Source: Hydractinia symbiolongicarpus (taxonomy: Eukaryota > Cnidaria > Hydrozoa > Anthoathecata > Hydractiniidae). From it: 64,000 nucleotides of DNA. The translations under genes were made by a program, and so were the position numbers. Shown piece by piece: positions 25,401 to 36,215 of the stretch (position 1 is its first letter; each line of letters begins with the position of its first letter). The notes under the pieces were generated by a model. That model was not told the DNA's origin and did not search any database. It was given only the letters and a program-made list of their open reading frames with translations. The stretch spans positions 620,001 through 684,000 of the forward strand of contig NC_079878.1 in the NCBI RefSeq assembly GCF_029227915.1, in the 5' to 3' direction.

Positions 25401-26836
25401 CTTAAAAGAGGCTCAAAAGGAAGCTGAAGAAACTCTCAACAGGTGCATTTATTGTTGTTTGCTGTTTGCGCTGACCAGCAGGTATCATTTTAACTTATAA
25501 ACGTAACAGTATTTGTTATATATTTTGTCTTTTAGTCACCCACACATTTGGATTAGGCAGACTATAGAATTACAACTTGATTATTTCAAGGTAATACCAC
25601 ACGTGAGATAGTATGCTTATGCTTGTCTTTGACCACAATAGTGTCCTTTTTTGCAGTTGTTGTTAGCGTCTCTGAAAATGATATTGTTTAGAGCATTGTC
25701 CAAAGTTTGGAAACAAAACATGATTTAAATGAACACGATCCGGTGAGCATACACACTTTTTATTACTGGTGTAAAAATTACATCTAAGGTGCTTTCGTTT
25801 AGCACCTAATTCAACTTAAAGACAAATTTTGTGTATCAATTGTTAGATTTTGTGGGAAAAATACTTCTAAACCTAAGAAAATACAGGATATAGGATACAA
25901 ATTTATATATCGTTTTTTCCTTATATTCCATTAAGATATAAAATTTTAAACTGCTATTTTTGTTTTTTGTTTGCTATTCGTATTATTACTTTTGTTTTTT
26001 TCTTTGTCCTAAGGCTGACAACCAAGGAGTGAACAAGATGGAGTTACAACTTGAAATTGAAGAACTAGAAGCCAAACTAAAACTAGTTGTAGATGAAGAG
26101 GACTGGGAAACAGCAGGTAATTCATGTTCTCTGACTTTGTGAAATTATATCAAGGTTATGATTTAGTTGAATTTTACCTATTTCAGAACTTTTAAATAAA
26201 GCAGTACCTTCTTAAAATATGACAACAATACTTCCATTGTGGCTGTCCTGTAAGGATTACTGTGCAGCCGAACTCTGGATGTAGTTTTTACATAAGTTTG
26301 GTAAATAGTTTAAGAAATCGTTGTCAATGTTCATAAAATGACTTTTTAAAAAATGTGTAAATAGAATATTTTTACGAACTGATATAATCACAATATTCTC
26401 AGTCTTCTTTAAATTTTTATTTCATCAAAAGATTCGCTAATGTATGAGAACAGATAAAAACTAAAATGAAGGTATTAAGATAATGTTTGAAAAAAACCCA
26501 GCAATTTCTCTCTCCATAAATCTATTTCCTTTTGAGCTGATGTATCAGTACGTGTTTTTATTTTATCAATTAAAATTTTTCTGACCACAATCTTAGAAAA
26601 TCTTCTGCCTAACTGGACATTAGTATTCTACTGAAATGATCAACAGTGTTTTGGAGAGCTTAAAACAATTTTAAAAAAATTTAGCCTACAAGGGTTTAGG
26701 TAATCAATAGAACAATCTTGATTCTGGTATTTAATTTCCAAAGCTAAAGAGAAGTTATTATTTCTGGTTATTTTCTGCTTTAGACAAACTAAATTATGAA
26801 ATTGAAGCAAAACAAGAACTGATGAAGAAATGCTAA
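10452..26836 (+). CDS. Large coiled-coil protein with UVR-like motifs (20 exons, 907 aa)
   Basis: Coding exons: 10452-10496, 10605-10761, 10849-10914, 15709-15819, 18371-18503, 19167-19201, 19377-19929, 20241-20472, 20977-21303, 21918-22106, 22392-22459, 22870-23007, 23384-23438, 23678-23780, 24050-24238, 25382-25442, 25536-25590, 25692-25742, 26014-26116, 26784-26836. All borders are GT/AG, every phase matches, and the sum is 2724 nt. The protein starts MAFFRRAKQTKVSKE. Residues 16-365 are low-complexity and acidic, with a basic patch KKVRKKRAIRPGQG near 150. Residues 365-860 are heptad-rich coiled coil. Two UVR-like hairpins are seen: about 392-432 (around LVTNENYAEAAEIDQE) and the C-terminus, about 866-907 (around VVDEEDWETADKLNYEIE). 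I do not recognise an ortholog. Disordered N-terminus, central UVR, coiled coil and terminal UVR also occur together in DISC1, but no DISC1-specific motif is visible. A scaffold role is inference. Confidence 0.88.
11925..12076 (+). repeat. 42 bp tandem repeat in left transposon terminus
   Basis: About 3.6 copies of a 42 bp unit: two copies of GAGACGAATT, then AAGACGCTGCGGTAAAATCACG. Because 42 is divisible by 3, the minus strand reads as a 14-residue peptide repeat, producing a spurious 66-codon ORF. It belongs to the terminal array of the 11746-15348 element. Confidence 0.85.
12126..12343 (+). pseudogene. Acidic ORF inside the 3.6 kb transposon
   Basis: From the methionine at about 12138 the ORF reads MYSDISDSDSDLDWLFTDDS, an Asp/Ser-rich acidic start, and continues to a stop at 12341-12343. 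A donor-like GGTAAA after the Cys-Gly at about 12244 may end the true exon. This is probably the N-terminal exon of an element-encoded protein. No domain is recognised. Confidence 0.4.
13380..13594 (+). pseudogene. Transposon-encoded exon (KRGRP/EQHPGL domain)
   Basis: After a TTTTAG acceptor (13368-13373) the frame reads SKKRGRPALHEQHPGLVPC, then ISQNSAEAHLRRRDSIMYTN and GVSLKDIVSHIKSTLGLNVS, ending in a stop at 13592-13594. From memory, similar KRGRP...HP-L...RRR...GV-L--I-xH segments are widespread in repetitive, transposase-like cnidarian proteins, where they look like DNA-binding regions. The stop truncates it before any catalytic region. It lies between the termini of the 11746-15348 element. 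Confidence 0.5.
14507..15004. mobile_element. Nested MITE with GCCAGGAGACCCAGCGT termini
   Basis: The 17 bp terminus GCCAGGAGACCCAGCGT at 14507-14523 is perfectly inverted at 14988-15004. An inner inverted copy at about 14565-14582 gives the left part an extra foldback (14510-14582). The roughly 500 bp interior has no coding potential. It is nested inside the 3.6 kb transposon. A TTTTTGATTGGCTAATT segment within it (14617-14633) is echoed outside the MITE at 14075-14091. Confidence 0.75.
15352..18370. other. Intronic sequence of the coiled-coil gene
   Basis: Apart from exon 4 (15709-15819), this is AT-rich intron. AACCTTGT-type motifs recur at 16409-16430, 16468-16480 and 16710-16720 in both orientations and may be a small decayed MITE. 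ORFs at 17074-17480 have no domain. Confidence 0.4.
25020..25231 (-). mobile_element. tRNA-derived SINE
   Basis: On the minus strand the copy begins near 25231 with an A-box-like TGGCCTTGTGGTAGAGCG. About 35 nt later is a B-box-like GGATCAAACCC, then GACCGATTCATGCCAGAGAC and a tail with AATAGGATGG. The A/B spacing and the segment after the B box match the general design of tRNA-derived SINEs found in many invertebrates. It lies in intron 15 (24239-25381), antisense to the coiled-coil gene. Confidence 0.75.
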
Positions 26837-27800
26837 ATTGGCGAAGAAAATTATGTTGTTACAAGTACTTTTAAATTAAATTATTTTTTATAGTTACTAT
26901 TTTAAATTTATACAAAATTTTGGAATTATCAAGCAGTTGAGATTATGCAAACGCGACAAAATGCGACAAAACATCTAATCTACCAAATATACATTTGACA
27001 TTATATTTTATATTATATATGTTCCAACATGAGGTAAATGTTAAAGTTAAATGCTAAATGAAAATGTTAAAGTTATGATATTATTATGCCTATGCAGCAG
27101 ATACTTTTAATATGTTATGCAGGTATTTTAGTTAGTCTTCACTGTAAATAAGCCTAGTTAAAATTGAATTCAGGTATCGAGCTAAGCACTAGTATAAAAA
27201 TAAATTATATAACACGTTGCTATAAATTCTGCTTTTCCATTGGGAAGTTAAGGTAAATTCTAAAACAGGGAATATTTTGGAAAAAGATATTACAATGTAA
27301 CCTCTGAAGAGCGCTATTAGTAATTCTAAAAACACTAAAACGAGGAAAAATAATTTTTTAAATGCAATAAAAACAAAGTACACTTTACTAGACTGTCAAT
27401 TATTTATATTGACACTAGTACGAACATCTTCAAACGAAAAAAAAAACAGGGCTGAAATCTTTGTCTATTATCTTTTCTTTTCAAGAAAACCTAATATATT
27501 TTATTTAGATGTTTACTGATAACCAATTATAAATGCACAAGTCTCTTTTTGTTTCTTAGGTATATTCTCAGAAAGAAAATAATTTCTGGATCTCTTACCC
27601 CTACCAACTGTAGCATACAAGACCATTAAGTAACATTTTTATACTCGACTTGCTTGATCAACTCATTGTAATGTCGTTTTATTTTTTCTTATTTACTTCG
27701 TAGGTTGCTAGTTATTCATACATTTGACCCAAACTTCGCCCTTTCGTGATTCGCTCCATTTCATTCCACACACAAAACACTCACAATCCTCTTCCCTTTC
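26837..27800. other. Intergenic after the coiled-coil gene
   Basis: AT-rich 3' flank. No convincing AATAAA was seen close to the stop. No gene or element was recognised before the pogo remnant. Confidence 0.35.
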
Positions 27801-27801
27801 A

Positions 27802-29000
27802 TCATTTTGAACTTTCTCTGCTTTCTTCCAAGTTCCTTTTTTTGTTTCTTTTGTCTAATCTTTTTTCTCTTTCATTGGTTTCAATAATTTTATCAATGAA
27901 TTCAACTGGTGAGATAACATTGGAATCGAGTGGTTCCACTTGTTTTAAATATAGAAGCAACATTCTCAATTGTCGCTGATTTAACATATGCGAGACTTGA
28001 AGTAACTTGGATCATGCAAACTGATTATATAAAGACCATTTTCCTTTGCAAAATCAACCAAATGTTTTTTGTGTGTGCGAATTATATCCATCTATAATCA
28101 AAAGTACTTTATTTTTTTGAGAGCACCTTGTATGTTTAACAAAATGTTTGACATATCTCATAAAAATCTCTGATGTGATCCAACCGTTTTTTGAGCAATC
28201 ACCTATCGAACCAACTGATGCATGGTCTAGTAATTCTAGTTTCATGCTCTTTCTTTTAAAAATCATGAGAGGAGGTACATAATTAACAGTAGCATGAACT
28301 CCTAATACAATTGTAGTTGTAACACCTTTCTCTCCACTGGTAATTCTTGAAACACAATGTTTCCCTCTTTCCGCTAGGACCTTTACAGGTTTTTGGACAC
28401 AAGTAAGTCCAGATTCGTCATCATTATAAATTTGGTGTGGTTGGAACCCATGTTCTTAAAGCAAAGATCTTAAGTTCTGAAAATTTAGCTCAATACTTTC
28501 ATGGTTTACACCATCACTCTGTTAATTGAGACACCCTGTGGTTTTTGTAATGATATCGATTTGTTTCTCTTCAAGATATTATAAACAAAATCTACACCTG
28601 CCATTTTCAAGTTCCTTGTTGAATGGATGTACACTTTTGTTTTTCTCAGTATAGTCATACACCACTCTCCTTAGATCAATAATGGTGAGACCATAAAAAC
28701 AACCTTCAATCTTTTTTATTTGCTCGACTAATTGTCCTTCTTGTCCCGGAGTTAAGACCTGACGAATAGGTGACGAATAGGTGCTAACACTTTTTTGTGC
28801 ATACTTTCAGCAGTTAAAAGTTTGATTTATTTTTCACTCTTCGGTGAAGAGCATCTTTAAGTACAGCAAATACCTCAGCTGCTTTTCTTATGCTCTCTCC
28901 CTCATTATTAACAGCATTAATAGCGGATCGCATGCTATCTAAACTCCACTTACCGCAGTCGTTCTTCCTTTTGTAGTTACGAAACATGGTAGTAATCGCA
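27802..29000 (-). pseudogene. pogo-like transposase with psq-type HTH, broken
   Basis: Reading the minus strand downward: a pipsqueak-type helix-turn-helix at 28832-28990 (FRNYKRKNDCGKWSLDSMRS ... SIRKAAEVFAV ... LHRRVK). After stops and frame changes comes a DDE region at 28058-28460. It has YNDDESGLTCVQKP carrying the first catalytic Asp, then TSGEKGVTTTIVLGVHA, and VLLIIDGYNSHTQ carrying the second. A residual C-terminal segment lies at 27802-27987. The stretch holding the third acidic residue seems deleted, so it cannot be active. In this group the psq-like HTH binds the element's ends and the DDE domain catalyses cut-and-paste transposition. Confidence 0.85.
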
Positions 29001-30970
29001 TTTATATATTTTATCTGGAAGAACATTGCATAAATAATAACTTAATAATCATATGCTGCACAAAATTGTACAGAAAAAAACATAAAAGCACACAGATTAG
29101 TAACTTGGTGATCAACAAGTAGAGTCAAACTAGCATAAATATTCGGTGTCTCATCTTGCCCCGGGCTTATTTGGACTAAATTGGCCTAAGATTCTTTAAA
29201 ATTCCCAAAATACTAAAAAAAAAACCCAAAGAATGTAAAGATTACACACGAATTTGCAAAGAACGAAGCAGTATGGTGCTCATTTTCACACAACTAGAAC
29301 AAATTAACCTCTTTATTGACAAAAATTTTAGCAACTACTAAAAATTTATCTAAAATTTCAGGTACAGTGAGAAAAAACTGTATGAAAATCCACAAACATT
29401 TTCCTTTGTGCTTGCCCTGTCAATTTTCGCAATGTTTACATATCACTTTCAAGGTACCATCATAAAAAATTCGCAGCCTGCATATTTAGTTGCAAAAACA
29501 GACATTTCTAGTCTAACGTCTAAGCTTTCCCCACGTTACGCTGTAGTTTTTTGCTAGAGTCAAAAACCCTGATATCAAAAAATATAACTTGACTAGTTAA
29601 CCAAGATCTTCTCACAGTTCTGTTTACTCTTACTTGATTTGCTTTATTTGCTCGTTGGCTAGAAATTTTTTGATTTTTCATTGTTGCAGTTCAAAATAAA
29701 TAGAGTACACACTTCTTTCAGCAATGTTCCGTATTTAGGTGTGCCATTTCGCAGAAAATGGAAAATGTGCCAGTCTCCATCCATACCTAATGTTTATTAG
29801 ATTTCAGGATATTGGTTAAAAAGTGCACATCCTTTCTTTGTAATTGAAAGAGTTATAATTCAGTAAGATACACCTGTTTCTTGAATTTCTATAGATTGTT
29901 CAGCTATTTCTGTATTTCACTCCTTGTGCTTTATATCTCCTCCAGAATATTTTAAAAAGTTTCTAAAATTGTGTAAAGTGCAACCAGAACATAGCACTAG
30001 TAATCAACCCCACTGAGGAGGGTGTGCGGGGTGGTTATTTTAGTTGCGTCACTAAACTCTAGTCTAGTTTTAATGTTTCTTTTTATACTATAAAATATAA
30101 CTGCTCTTCTTCGTATACTTTTTCATTTTCTTCTGCATTGCTTATTAAGCTTATAATTCCATCTTATTATTTTCATTGCGCTGAGAAGATAGGAGAACAC
30201 TATTGCTTTCAATGCTACAAAATTTACAAACCTAATTTACATTTACTGACAACATTGGAAATACCTTCGCCGTTGAATTTCGTATTTTCATGTCATATTT
30301 CTCAGTGGTGTCACCATTTTGTAAGTAACAATGGCATGTTGTGAAAAGATTCATTGCATCGTATCGCAACCCAAATAAAGAACAAGTGCCTTTCAAGATC
30401 GGTGAGTGTATGTCTCCCATCCCGCAGCGCGTTAGACGTGAAAAATATGGCATTCATAGATTGGTTATCCTTGTGAATGGATCCTGCTTCTATGCTACAC
30501 TATGTATCTTAGAGATCAATAACGACAATTCAAATTTCTAATTTTGTGAAATGCTTAACTTTATTTAGCATAGTATTCCCATTTATAAACACACATACTT
30601 CATAGCAGTCCATTCGTTCCATGATATTAGGCTGGTTTGCCTAAACTGGTTAAATTGCTGGTTTTCACCCAGTGATACAGTAAATTCTTAGCTAAGGTAA
30701 ACATTATACCTTTATATATCACCTGTCAACCTTTGCATCAGTTGACTGAAATTAACAAGTCAGCCGTTTAGAGCAGCTTGGATTTTTTACACAGTAACAA
30801 ATTTTTTGCATGTTTTCTTGTGTGAAGGTCTTTTATAATAAAACATTGCGTTTCTAGTTTTTATTGTTAAAAAAATTAGCAACTGGATCATTTAAATTAT
30901 TTAGATCGAGTTTTTAAATTTTAAAAATATTAGGTGTTTTACTTTTATCAATTTTTCACGTTGTTCAAAG
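29001..30970. other. Intergenic, probable pogo end, otherwise featureless
   Basis: GGTGTCTCATCTTGCCCCGG at 29145-29164 resembles the GGGGCAAGATGAGACA-type ends I associate with pogo elements and may mark the outer end of the pogo copy. No matching left end was found. The ORFs at 30138-30541 have no recognisable domain. Confidence 0.35.
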
Positions 30971-30973
30971 AAT

Positions 30974-31022
30974 AGATTGATAAATAAACAAAATAAATTT
31001 TATTTTGTTTATTTATCAATCT
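30974..31022. repeat. Perfect 24 bp inverted repeat with 1 nt loop
   Basis: Arm 30974-30997 starts AGATTGATAAATAAACAAAA; its exact reverse complement is at 30999-31022, with one T between. Palindromes this perfect are usually young foldback or MITE remnants. The ORF starting at 30977 reads through it and is not a gene. Confidence 0.85.
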
Positions 31023-31098
31023 ACTTGGTGTTGTTTGTTTCTGATACATTTTTTTTCTTTTTAATAATTTTTTTATCTGACAGCAGCTCAATCTCTCA

Positions 31099-32217
31099 AC
31101 TCAAGCGTAATTTTTCATTTAGATACTGCTCCATATTCAATACATACAATTTATCATACTTCTTTTCATCCCTCATAACGTTATTAAACAATATTTTTCC
31201 AGGGTACCTGATAAAAAACAAAGGCTTTCGTTAATTTCAATATCATCACACAACCATCTTTAGAGAATAACTTTTATTCACTTTAATTATAATGGAGAAG
31301 TCAACCAGGACTTCTCCATTATCACTGGAGAAGTTCTGGTTGACGTAAATATTTGTACCTTACAATTTCCTTCCTTGTGCAAAAATTGGCTTTTCATCTT
31401 TTAAGTTTAAAAGCTTTGTAACAATTGGTTTGTCTTTCCGACGTTGTGCAGTTCTATGTGGTCTTTCGATCTGTACGCCTTGTACAGCCATTTATTTGCA
31501 GAAAAAGTTATGCTCCTTTTCTTCCATGTTCTTTCAAGTCTTTGCACTTTCTTGAAGTCCGTTAATACGTAAATTATTCCTTCTATCTGTTTCCAGAGTA
31601 ACAATTTTTTATGTATTTATTTTAAAGTTTGTTTAAACTTTAATTATTCTTTCTATTTCATTTCGATCAAAGCGAAATTGTCATAAAAACGCCACCTAAA
31701 TCCTATTAAAAATCTGCGTTTTGTTCTCGAGAAAGGGACTTTAAATAACAACCACGGCTCCAACCACATTGCTAAATAACAGACACGTTGTTATCTTTGT
31801 GGGGCTTGTTGTTGCGGTTGCGACGAAGGGTAAATTTCGCATTCGCAGTCTAGATCTCGATCACACGCGCACCAGAAAATTTTAAAAAGTGGCTAGTCAT
31901 ACATAGGTTGGTAAAACGAATGGAAGGTCACAGATGACATGGGGTATTAAAAAATTTGCTAAATGAATGAATGATTTATTCACACCTCCCTTTTTGCACT
32001 AGCGTCAAGAAAAAAACATATTTAACGCTCAAGTTTATCAGTGTATGTGTGGAAGTCTCTTTACGTTCATTCATCATGTAATTAAAAAAAACCCCTAAAT
32101 TTTGATATATGTTAAAGTTTAAGAAACGGATATCGTATTATTTTTTAAAAATACATCCTGTGCTTTACTCAAGCGTAGTTTTCCATTTAGATGCTGCTTC
32201 ATATTTAATACATACAA
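31099..32217. repeat. 51 bp direct repeat pair near a Tc1-like element
   Basis: 31099-31149 and 32167-32217 share 46 of 51 positions (both begin ACTCAAGCGTA), and all five differences are transitions. The copies are 1068 bp apart in the same orientation. They may be the tails of two related elements, or a duplicated segment, beside the Tc1-like remnant. Confidence 0.7.
31300..31344. repeat. 19 bp hairpin
   Basis: GTCAACCAGGACTTCTCCA at 31300-31318 pairs with TGGAGAAGTTCTGGTTGAC at 31326-31344 with one mismatch and a 7 nt loop. GGAGAAGT also precedes the left arm in inverted form, so a smaller alternative fold exists. Confidence 0.8.
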
Positions 32218-32239
32218 CAGGCTTCGAATTAACGCTTAT

Positions 32240-32793
32240 AAAGTGATTCGTGCTCTGGCCTTGTCGAGAGGGTTTGTTTGGTTTGGATTGGAAACCCTTT
32301 CAATCAATGTAAAGTGTCACATGGTCCTGCCAAGATGAATTTCCAATATAACGCCTCTTTACTCTTCAACAAAAGCCTACCCGTTTTTTTAAGTCTGACG
32401 AAGTGACAAGCCTTCTTTCTCGATTGGAGGTAATGGAACCCAGATCTGTTAAGTTCCCGGATCGTTGCAATATGCAGAGCTGTAAATGTGCTATCAGATA
32501 GACAAAGTTTCTGTACAACGAGGTTAATGCTGTGCACGTCACGCATTGACAATTTTCTAGGAGCACCTTTGTTATACTTTCTACTGTCCATCGGTGCATC
32601 ATCACATATTGGTGCTTTTGCATGCCGATATATTGACGACTTGGTATATTGCGGATACATCTCAATTATCCGTTTCCCTCTCACTCCCTCTTGCTGATAA
32701 AGTACAGCTATTTCTGCAGAATGTCTTGATGATATTTTGGGTACTCCTCGCCCCTTTCTCAATGTTAAAATACCGTTACGGGGTACCCTGGGT
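32240..32793 (-). pseudogene. Tc1-like transposase, N-terminal part, truncated
   Basis: The terminus CCCAGGGTACCCCGTAACGG lies at 32774-32793 (minus strand). The frame at 32304-32762 has no ATG; it opens with a TTG codon. It reads RKGRGVPKISSRHSAEIAVL, then GAPRKLSMRDVHSINLVV and ELNRSGFHYLQSRKKACHFV, the paired helix-turn-helix layout of Tc1/mariner DNA-binding domains. Past a stop, another frame near 32250-32285 gives NQTNPLDKARA, resembling a block just before the DDE core in related elements. No catalytic triad remains. It is a dead fragment. Confidence 0.75.
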
Positions 32794-32799
32794 TTCCAA

Positions 32800-33900
32800 C
32801 AGACTAATTTGCCCTCAATTTATTATGCAAATGATTTTAGACGAAAATGAATTAGCAATTCATTAACCTGCTCTTCACCAATGAGCTCAGCTCATCTTTC
32901 GGCCAAGTAGAAGTATCTAACAGTGGTACCTGATTTTTAAACACAGGCGAAAGCATTACATCTTAAAGCGATTTTCCGTACTATCGCTAATTCTGATTTT
33001 ATTTTTAGTTCGTAAGTTTAAAAGATCTACCTAATCGCTATAAGGACGTTTCTGTTTTGCTAAATAGTACGCAGTATTAAATTTAATATCTAGCGATACT
33101 TTATTCTCTGAGTGCATCTTCTTTAATTCACGATCAATAGGTGTATTCTGGACTACACTTTCAAGATATTGTTCGCCACCTAAATCTGTTTTTTCACAGT
33201 CTTAAACATGGCACTTCTGAAGAGGCAACATGCTAAAGTTGTTTTCACTGTTCGGTACATATAATTTCCAAAGGTTAGAAAGTGAGTTTGTCGACTTCAT
33301 TTACAAGGAAAAAAAATTCTTATGGGCTATGCATGGTCTATTTGAAGATGCAAAGGATGCAACTTTTTAGCAAATATATCCCTCGTATTATACCACATTT
33401 ATAGAAGGATTTAAATGTGTTTTAAAAAATGATCTGAATTCATTCAATATTGTTTAAAGATGTTCTCTGATCTACTACTTAAAAAGCTTGTTTGTGGACC
33501 ATTACATAATTTATCATGTTGGTTGATTTCAGTTACAGTTAGATATTCTCCACAATCTTTTTTTACAATTTAGTTTTAAGCACTGTATTATTGACATTAT
33601 ATTTTTTAAAACTTTGTGCGAATCAATTTTTATAACAAAAAAACAGGTGGCACATAAACTCACAAGTTCTTGCTTTCCCAATATTTTTGGTGCCAATCAA
33701 TTATAACAAAAAGTATGTTTACATGTCTTTGTCACAGGTTTCTGTACAATATTGTGACAGAGCATATTTCGAAATTGGTCAACACTACTAGAAAAATTTA
33801 AAATTGAAGTGTTGTGTGATATTTCTTCAAAAATGGTTTAATTAATGTCCCAACTTTGATAAAATTAAAAGGTTTTCTTTGCACGGTCCTGATCGTATGA
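32800..33900. other. Intergenic, no feature recognised
   Basis: AT-rich sequence between the Tc1-like terminus and the MITE termini. No domain-bearing ORF and no notable repeat. Confidence 0.35.
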
Positions 33901-33915
33901 GCGAGTGACTAAATA

Positions 33916-34459
33916 AATCTGTCGGATGGACAACTAATTACAGCGCTAAAACGATGGGATGCGTCATGATAAGATCGCTTTGGAATTGTCTCTTAACTAT
34001 TGATATATGTTATAAGTTTCCAAACTAAAAATCAAATTTTATTAAGAACCATAGTTAAAAAATTTAGCGTATCCAGTTCAAACTTGTCCATCCGACAGAT
34101 TTTCGTTACATAAAAATCAATATTCCATGGATATATCATGTGTTTACAATCTATTATTTTCAAAAGTATCAAATCTTGGATTGCTTGAACCAAAGAGGGC
34201 TGATCTGGAAACTCCTGATATGGCATTGTTTTTTAAATTCCATGAATACCAATAGTCCATCCGACAGATAAATTCTATCAAAATAGGGGTCTAAAAGACG
34301 TTTTACTCTTCGTTATATTAGAGTAATTTTCAAATTTTAATCAATGAATCAAAGAACTAAATGGTAAAGTCAGAAGAAAAGCGAGAAAATAACCAGAAAA
34401 AGTATAGTTTAAAGTTTGGATCAATGATTTAGAAAATGAGAATGTCCATCCGACAGATT
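33916..34459. mobile_element. MITE cluster with GTCCATCCGACAGATT termini
   Basis: AATCTGTCGGATGGAC at 33916-33931 recurs inverted as GTCCATCCGACAGATT at 34086-34101, as a 15 bp match at 34255-34269 and again at 34444-34459. One left end and three right ends suggest nested insertions or repeated partial copies. The smallest unit would be 186 bp. There is no coding content. Confidence 0.75.
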
Positions 34460-34662
34460 TTCTATTATTCCTACTATACCTTACTAAAGGGCACCTGGTT
34501 GTTATCTCAAGCTTATGATTCTTTTACTAATGTTTTGCTACCGTGCTACGCCTTTTTTATACATTTCAACGTTTGGACGGGCTTTAGATCAGGGGAATCG
34601 AATGTTTTAAAAGGAATGTTTTTGTCATTTGGTACTCTTTTTTAACGAACGAATTATCAATC

Positions 34663-34996
34663 ATGGGAAGACCAAAACTAAATAGATCAAAGAGCGAGGC
34701 AAACAAAGAATATATAAAGAAGTATCGAGAAAAGAATGCAAAAAAATATAAGGAGGAAGACAAGAACAGAAAAAGAAATAAACTTGAATATATGAAATAC
34801 GTAGAGCCCAAAAAATATGAAGAACATCTAGAAAAAGACAGGATGAGAAAGAGGGAAGCCCGAGAGAGAAAAAAACAAGAAAATGAAAAAGCAAACAAGA
34901 AAGACCAAGCTGTTAACAGCAACGAAACTGAACCAACAGCAGACCCACAACTGACCACTGCAGAGGCTAACATGATAGTTAGCACTGGTGTTAAAC
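34663..34996 (+). pseudogene. Basic charged ORF, 3' end replaced by Tc1-like sequence
   Basis: The ORF begins MGRPKLNRSKSEANKEYIKK and continues for about 110 codons of Lys/Arg/Glu-rich helix (YREKNAKKYKEEDKNRKR, RMRKREARERKKQENEKA), then an acidic Thr-rich tail. From about 34997 the frame runs into sequence shared with the Tc1-like 5' end, so the last 30 or so codons of the 140-codon frame are not original. Similar short GRPKLNRS...-type basic proteins occur in cnidarian repeats as far as I recall, but I assign no function. It could be a first exon whose 3' part was lost. Confidence 0.45.
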
Positions 34997-35160
34997 CGTA
35001 TATATTGCAGATACATCTCAATTACCCATTTCCCTCTCACTCCCCCTTGCTGATAAAGTACAGCTATATCTGCAGAATGTCTTGATGATATTTTGGGTTC
35101 ATTTTACAGACCTCTCCCCCTTTTCTCAATGTTGAAATACCGTTACGGGGTACCCTGGGT
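34997..35160 (-). mobile_element. Second Tc1-like 5' end, fragment
   Basis: About 160 bp align with 32650-32793, including the terminus CCCAGGGTACCCCGTAACGG and the transposase start region, with an internal substitution at 35085-35120. Orientation is the same as the 32.8 kb copy. It ends abruptly inside the basic ORF. Confidence 0.75.
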
Positions 35161-35189
35161 CTACAACATTGAGAAATAGGGGAAGGGTT

Positions 35190-35600
35190 TCAAATTCAGA
35201 GTGCAGACTGAAGTAATGCAGCAGTGTTGTTATATATAGCAAAACAGAACTTCGACATGACGACAATTGACATTGAGGACTTACAAAATGTTGTATATTC
35301 TAACCTCAGTGGAGATTTTCTTTTTCTTGTTGCTGCCCTTCGTCTATTCTTAGTTTCAGAATTATCAAAATACTCAGATTTTAATGTGATTAAAATTTTT
35401 TAGAAAATATAATCTTTTTAATTCAAGAGTGCAGACTGAAGCAATGTAGGAGTTTTGTTACACATAACAAAACAGAACAACAATTGAAATGAAGCACTTA
35501 CAAAATGTAGTATACTGTAATCGTTGTGGTGTTACTATTACAGATTTTTAAAAATATAACCTTTCAAAATGTTGTATACTGTAATCTCTGCAGAAATGTT
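35190..35600. repeat. Direct tandem repeat, about 230 bp period
   Basis: AGAGTGCAGACTGAAGTAAT at about 35199 recurs with one change at about 35427. Both are followed by AACAAAACAGAAC-like and ACTTACAAAATGTnGTATA-like blocks. A third partial copy (AAAATGTTGTATACTGTAATC) begins near 35566. No coding content. Confidence 0.65.
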
Positions 35601-36215
35601 TTTTCCTACTTGCTAAAAAAATTTATTTTATAAAACGCTTCATAAAGAACCCATCTGTCTCCATAATATTACTGTGGAAATTGAGCAGCATTAGAACGTT
35701 ACACCTAATTTCATTGGTTCAACCTGGGTACTGAGGCAAATCAAATTAATTGCGGGGTTAGAACAATTCTTGTTCTTAATATTCATGTAGAAAAACTATT
35801 TAATAATTAACCAGTCTCTTTCTCTAGATTGTATACATCATTCCTGTACTTTAGTGCGATGGAATACAATGTGTCCGATTTTTTGGACGATCTTACAATG
35901 TATCTCCACAAAATATCACCTCCGTTTCCCGTTTCATATTGACAAGTTTTCAGTATTGACAAGCTGCCCATTTGTTACCCGAACTTCCGTGATTTTTCAA
36001 ACACCAACCTTAATCACACAGTAACCAAAAATGTTCATCCGAGAGCAACTACAGATCCAGTATGAAGCATGGATTTTTAGATTGCTATAAGGTTTTCAAT
36101 AAATAATTTTAATTGGAGAATTTAGGTCAGAGCATGGCCTGTACAAACTTCAATGCAAAATATCTGTCCGTAAAAATTTATTTCTTTAAGGTGATCTTTT
36201 TAAAAGTGTTTTGTA

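Noticed and set aside
10452-26836. Naming the coiled-coil gene DISC1
   Set aside because: Only the architecture is similar. No DISC1-specific motif was seen and UVR-like hairpins occur in other proteins.
34584-35021. 145-codon minus-strand hydrophobic ORF
   Set aside because: It is the antisense of the Lys-rich basic ORF, where AAA/GAA codons read as Phe/Ser/Leu.
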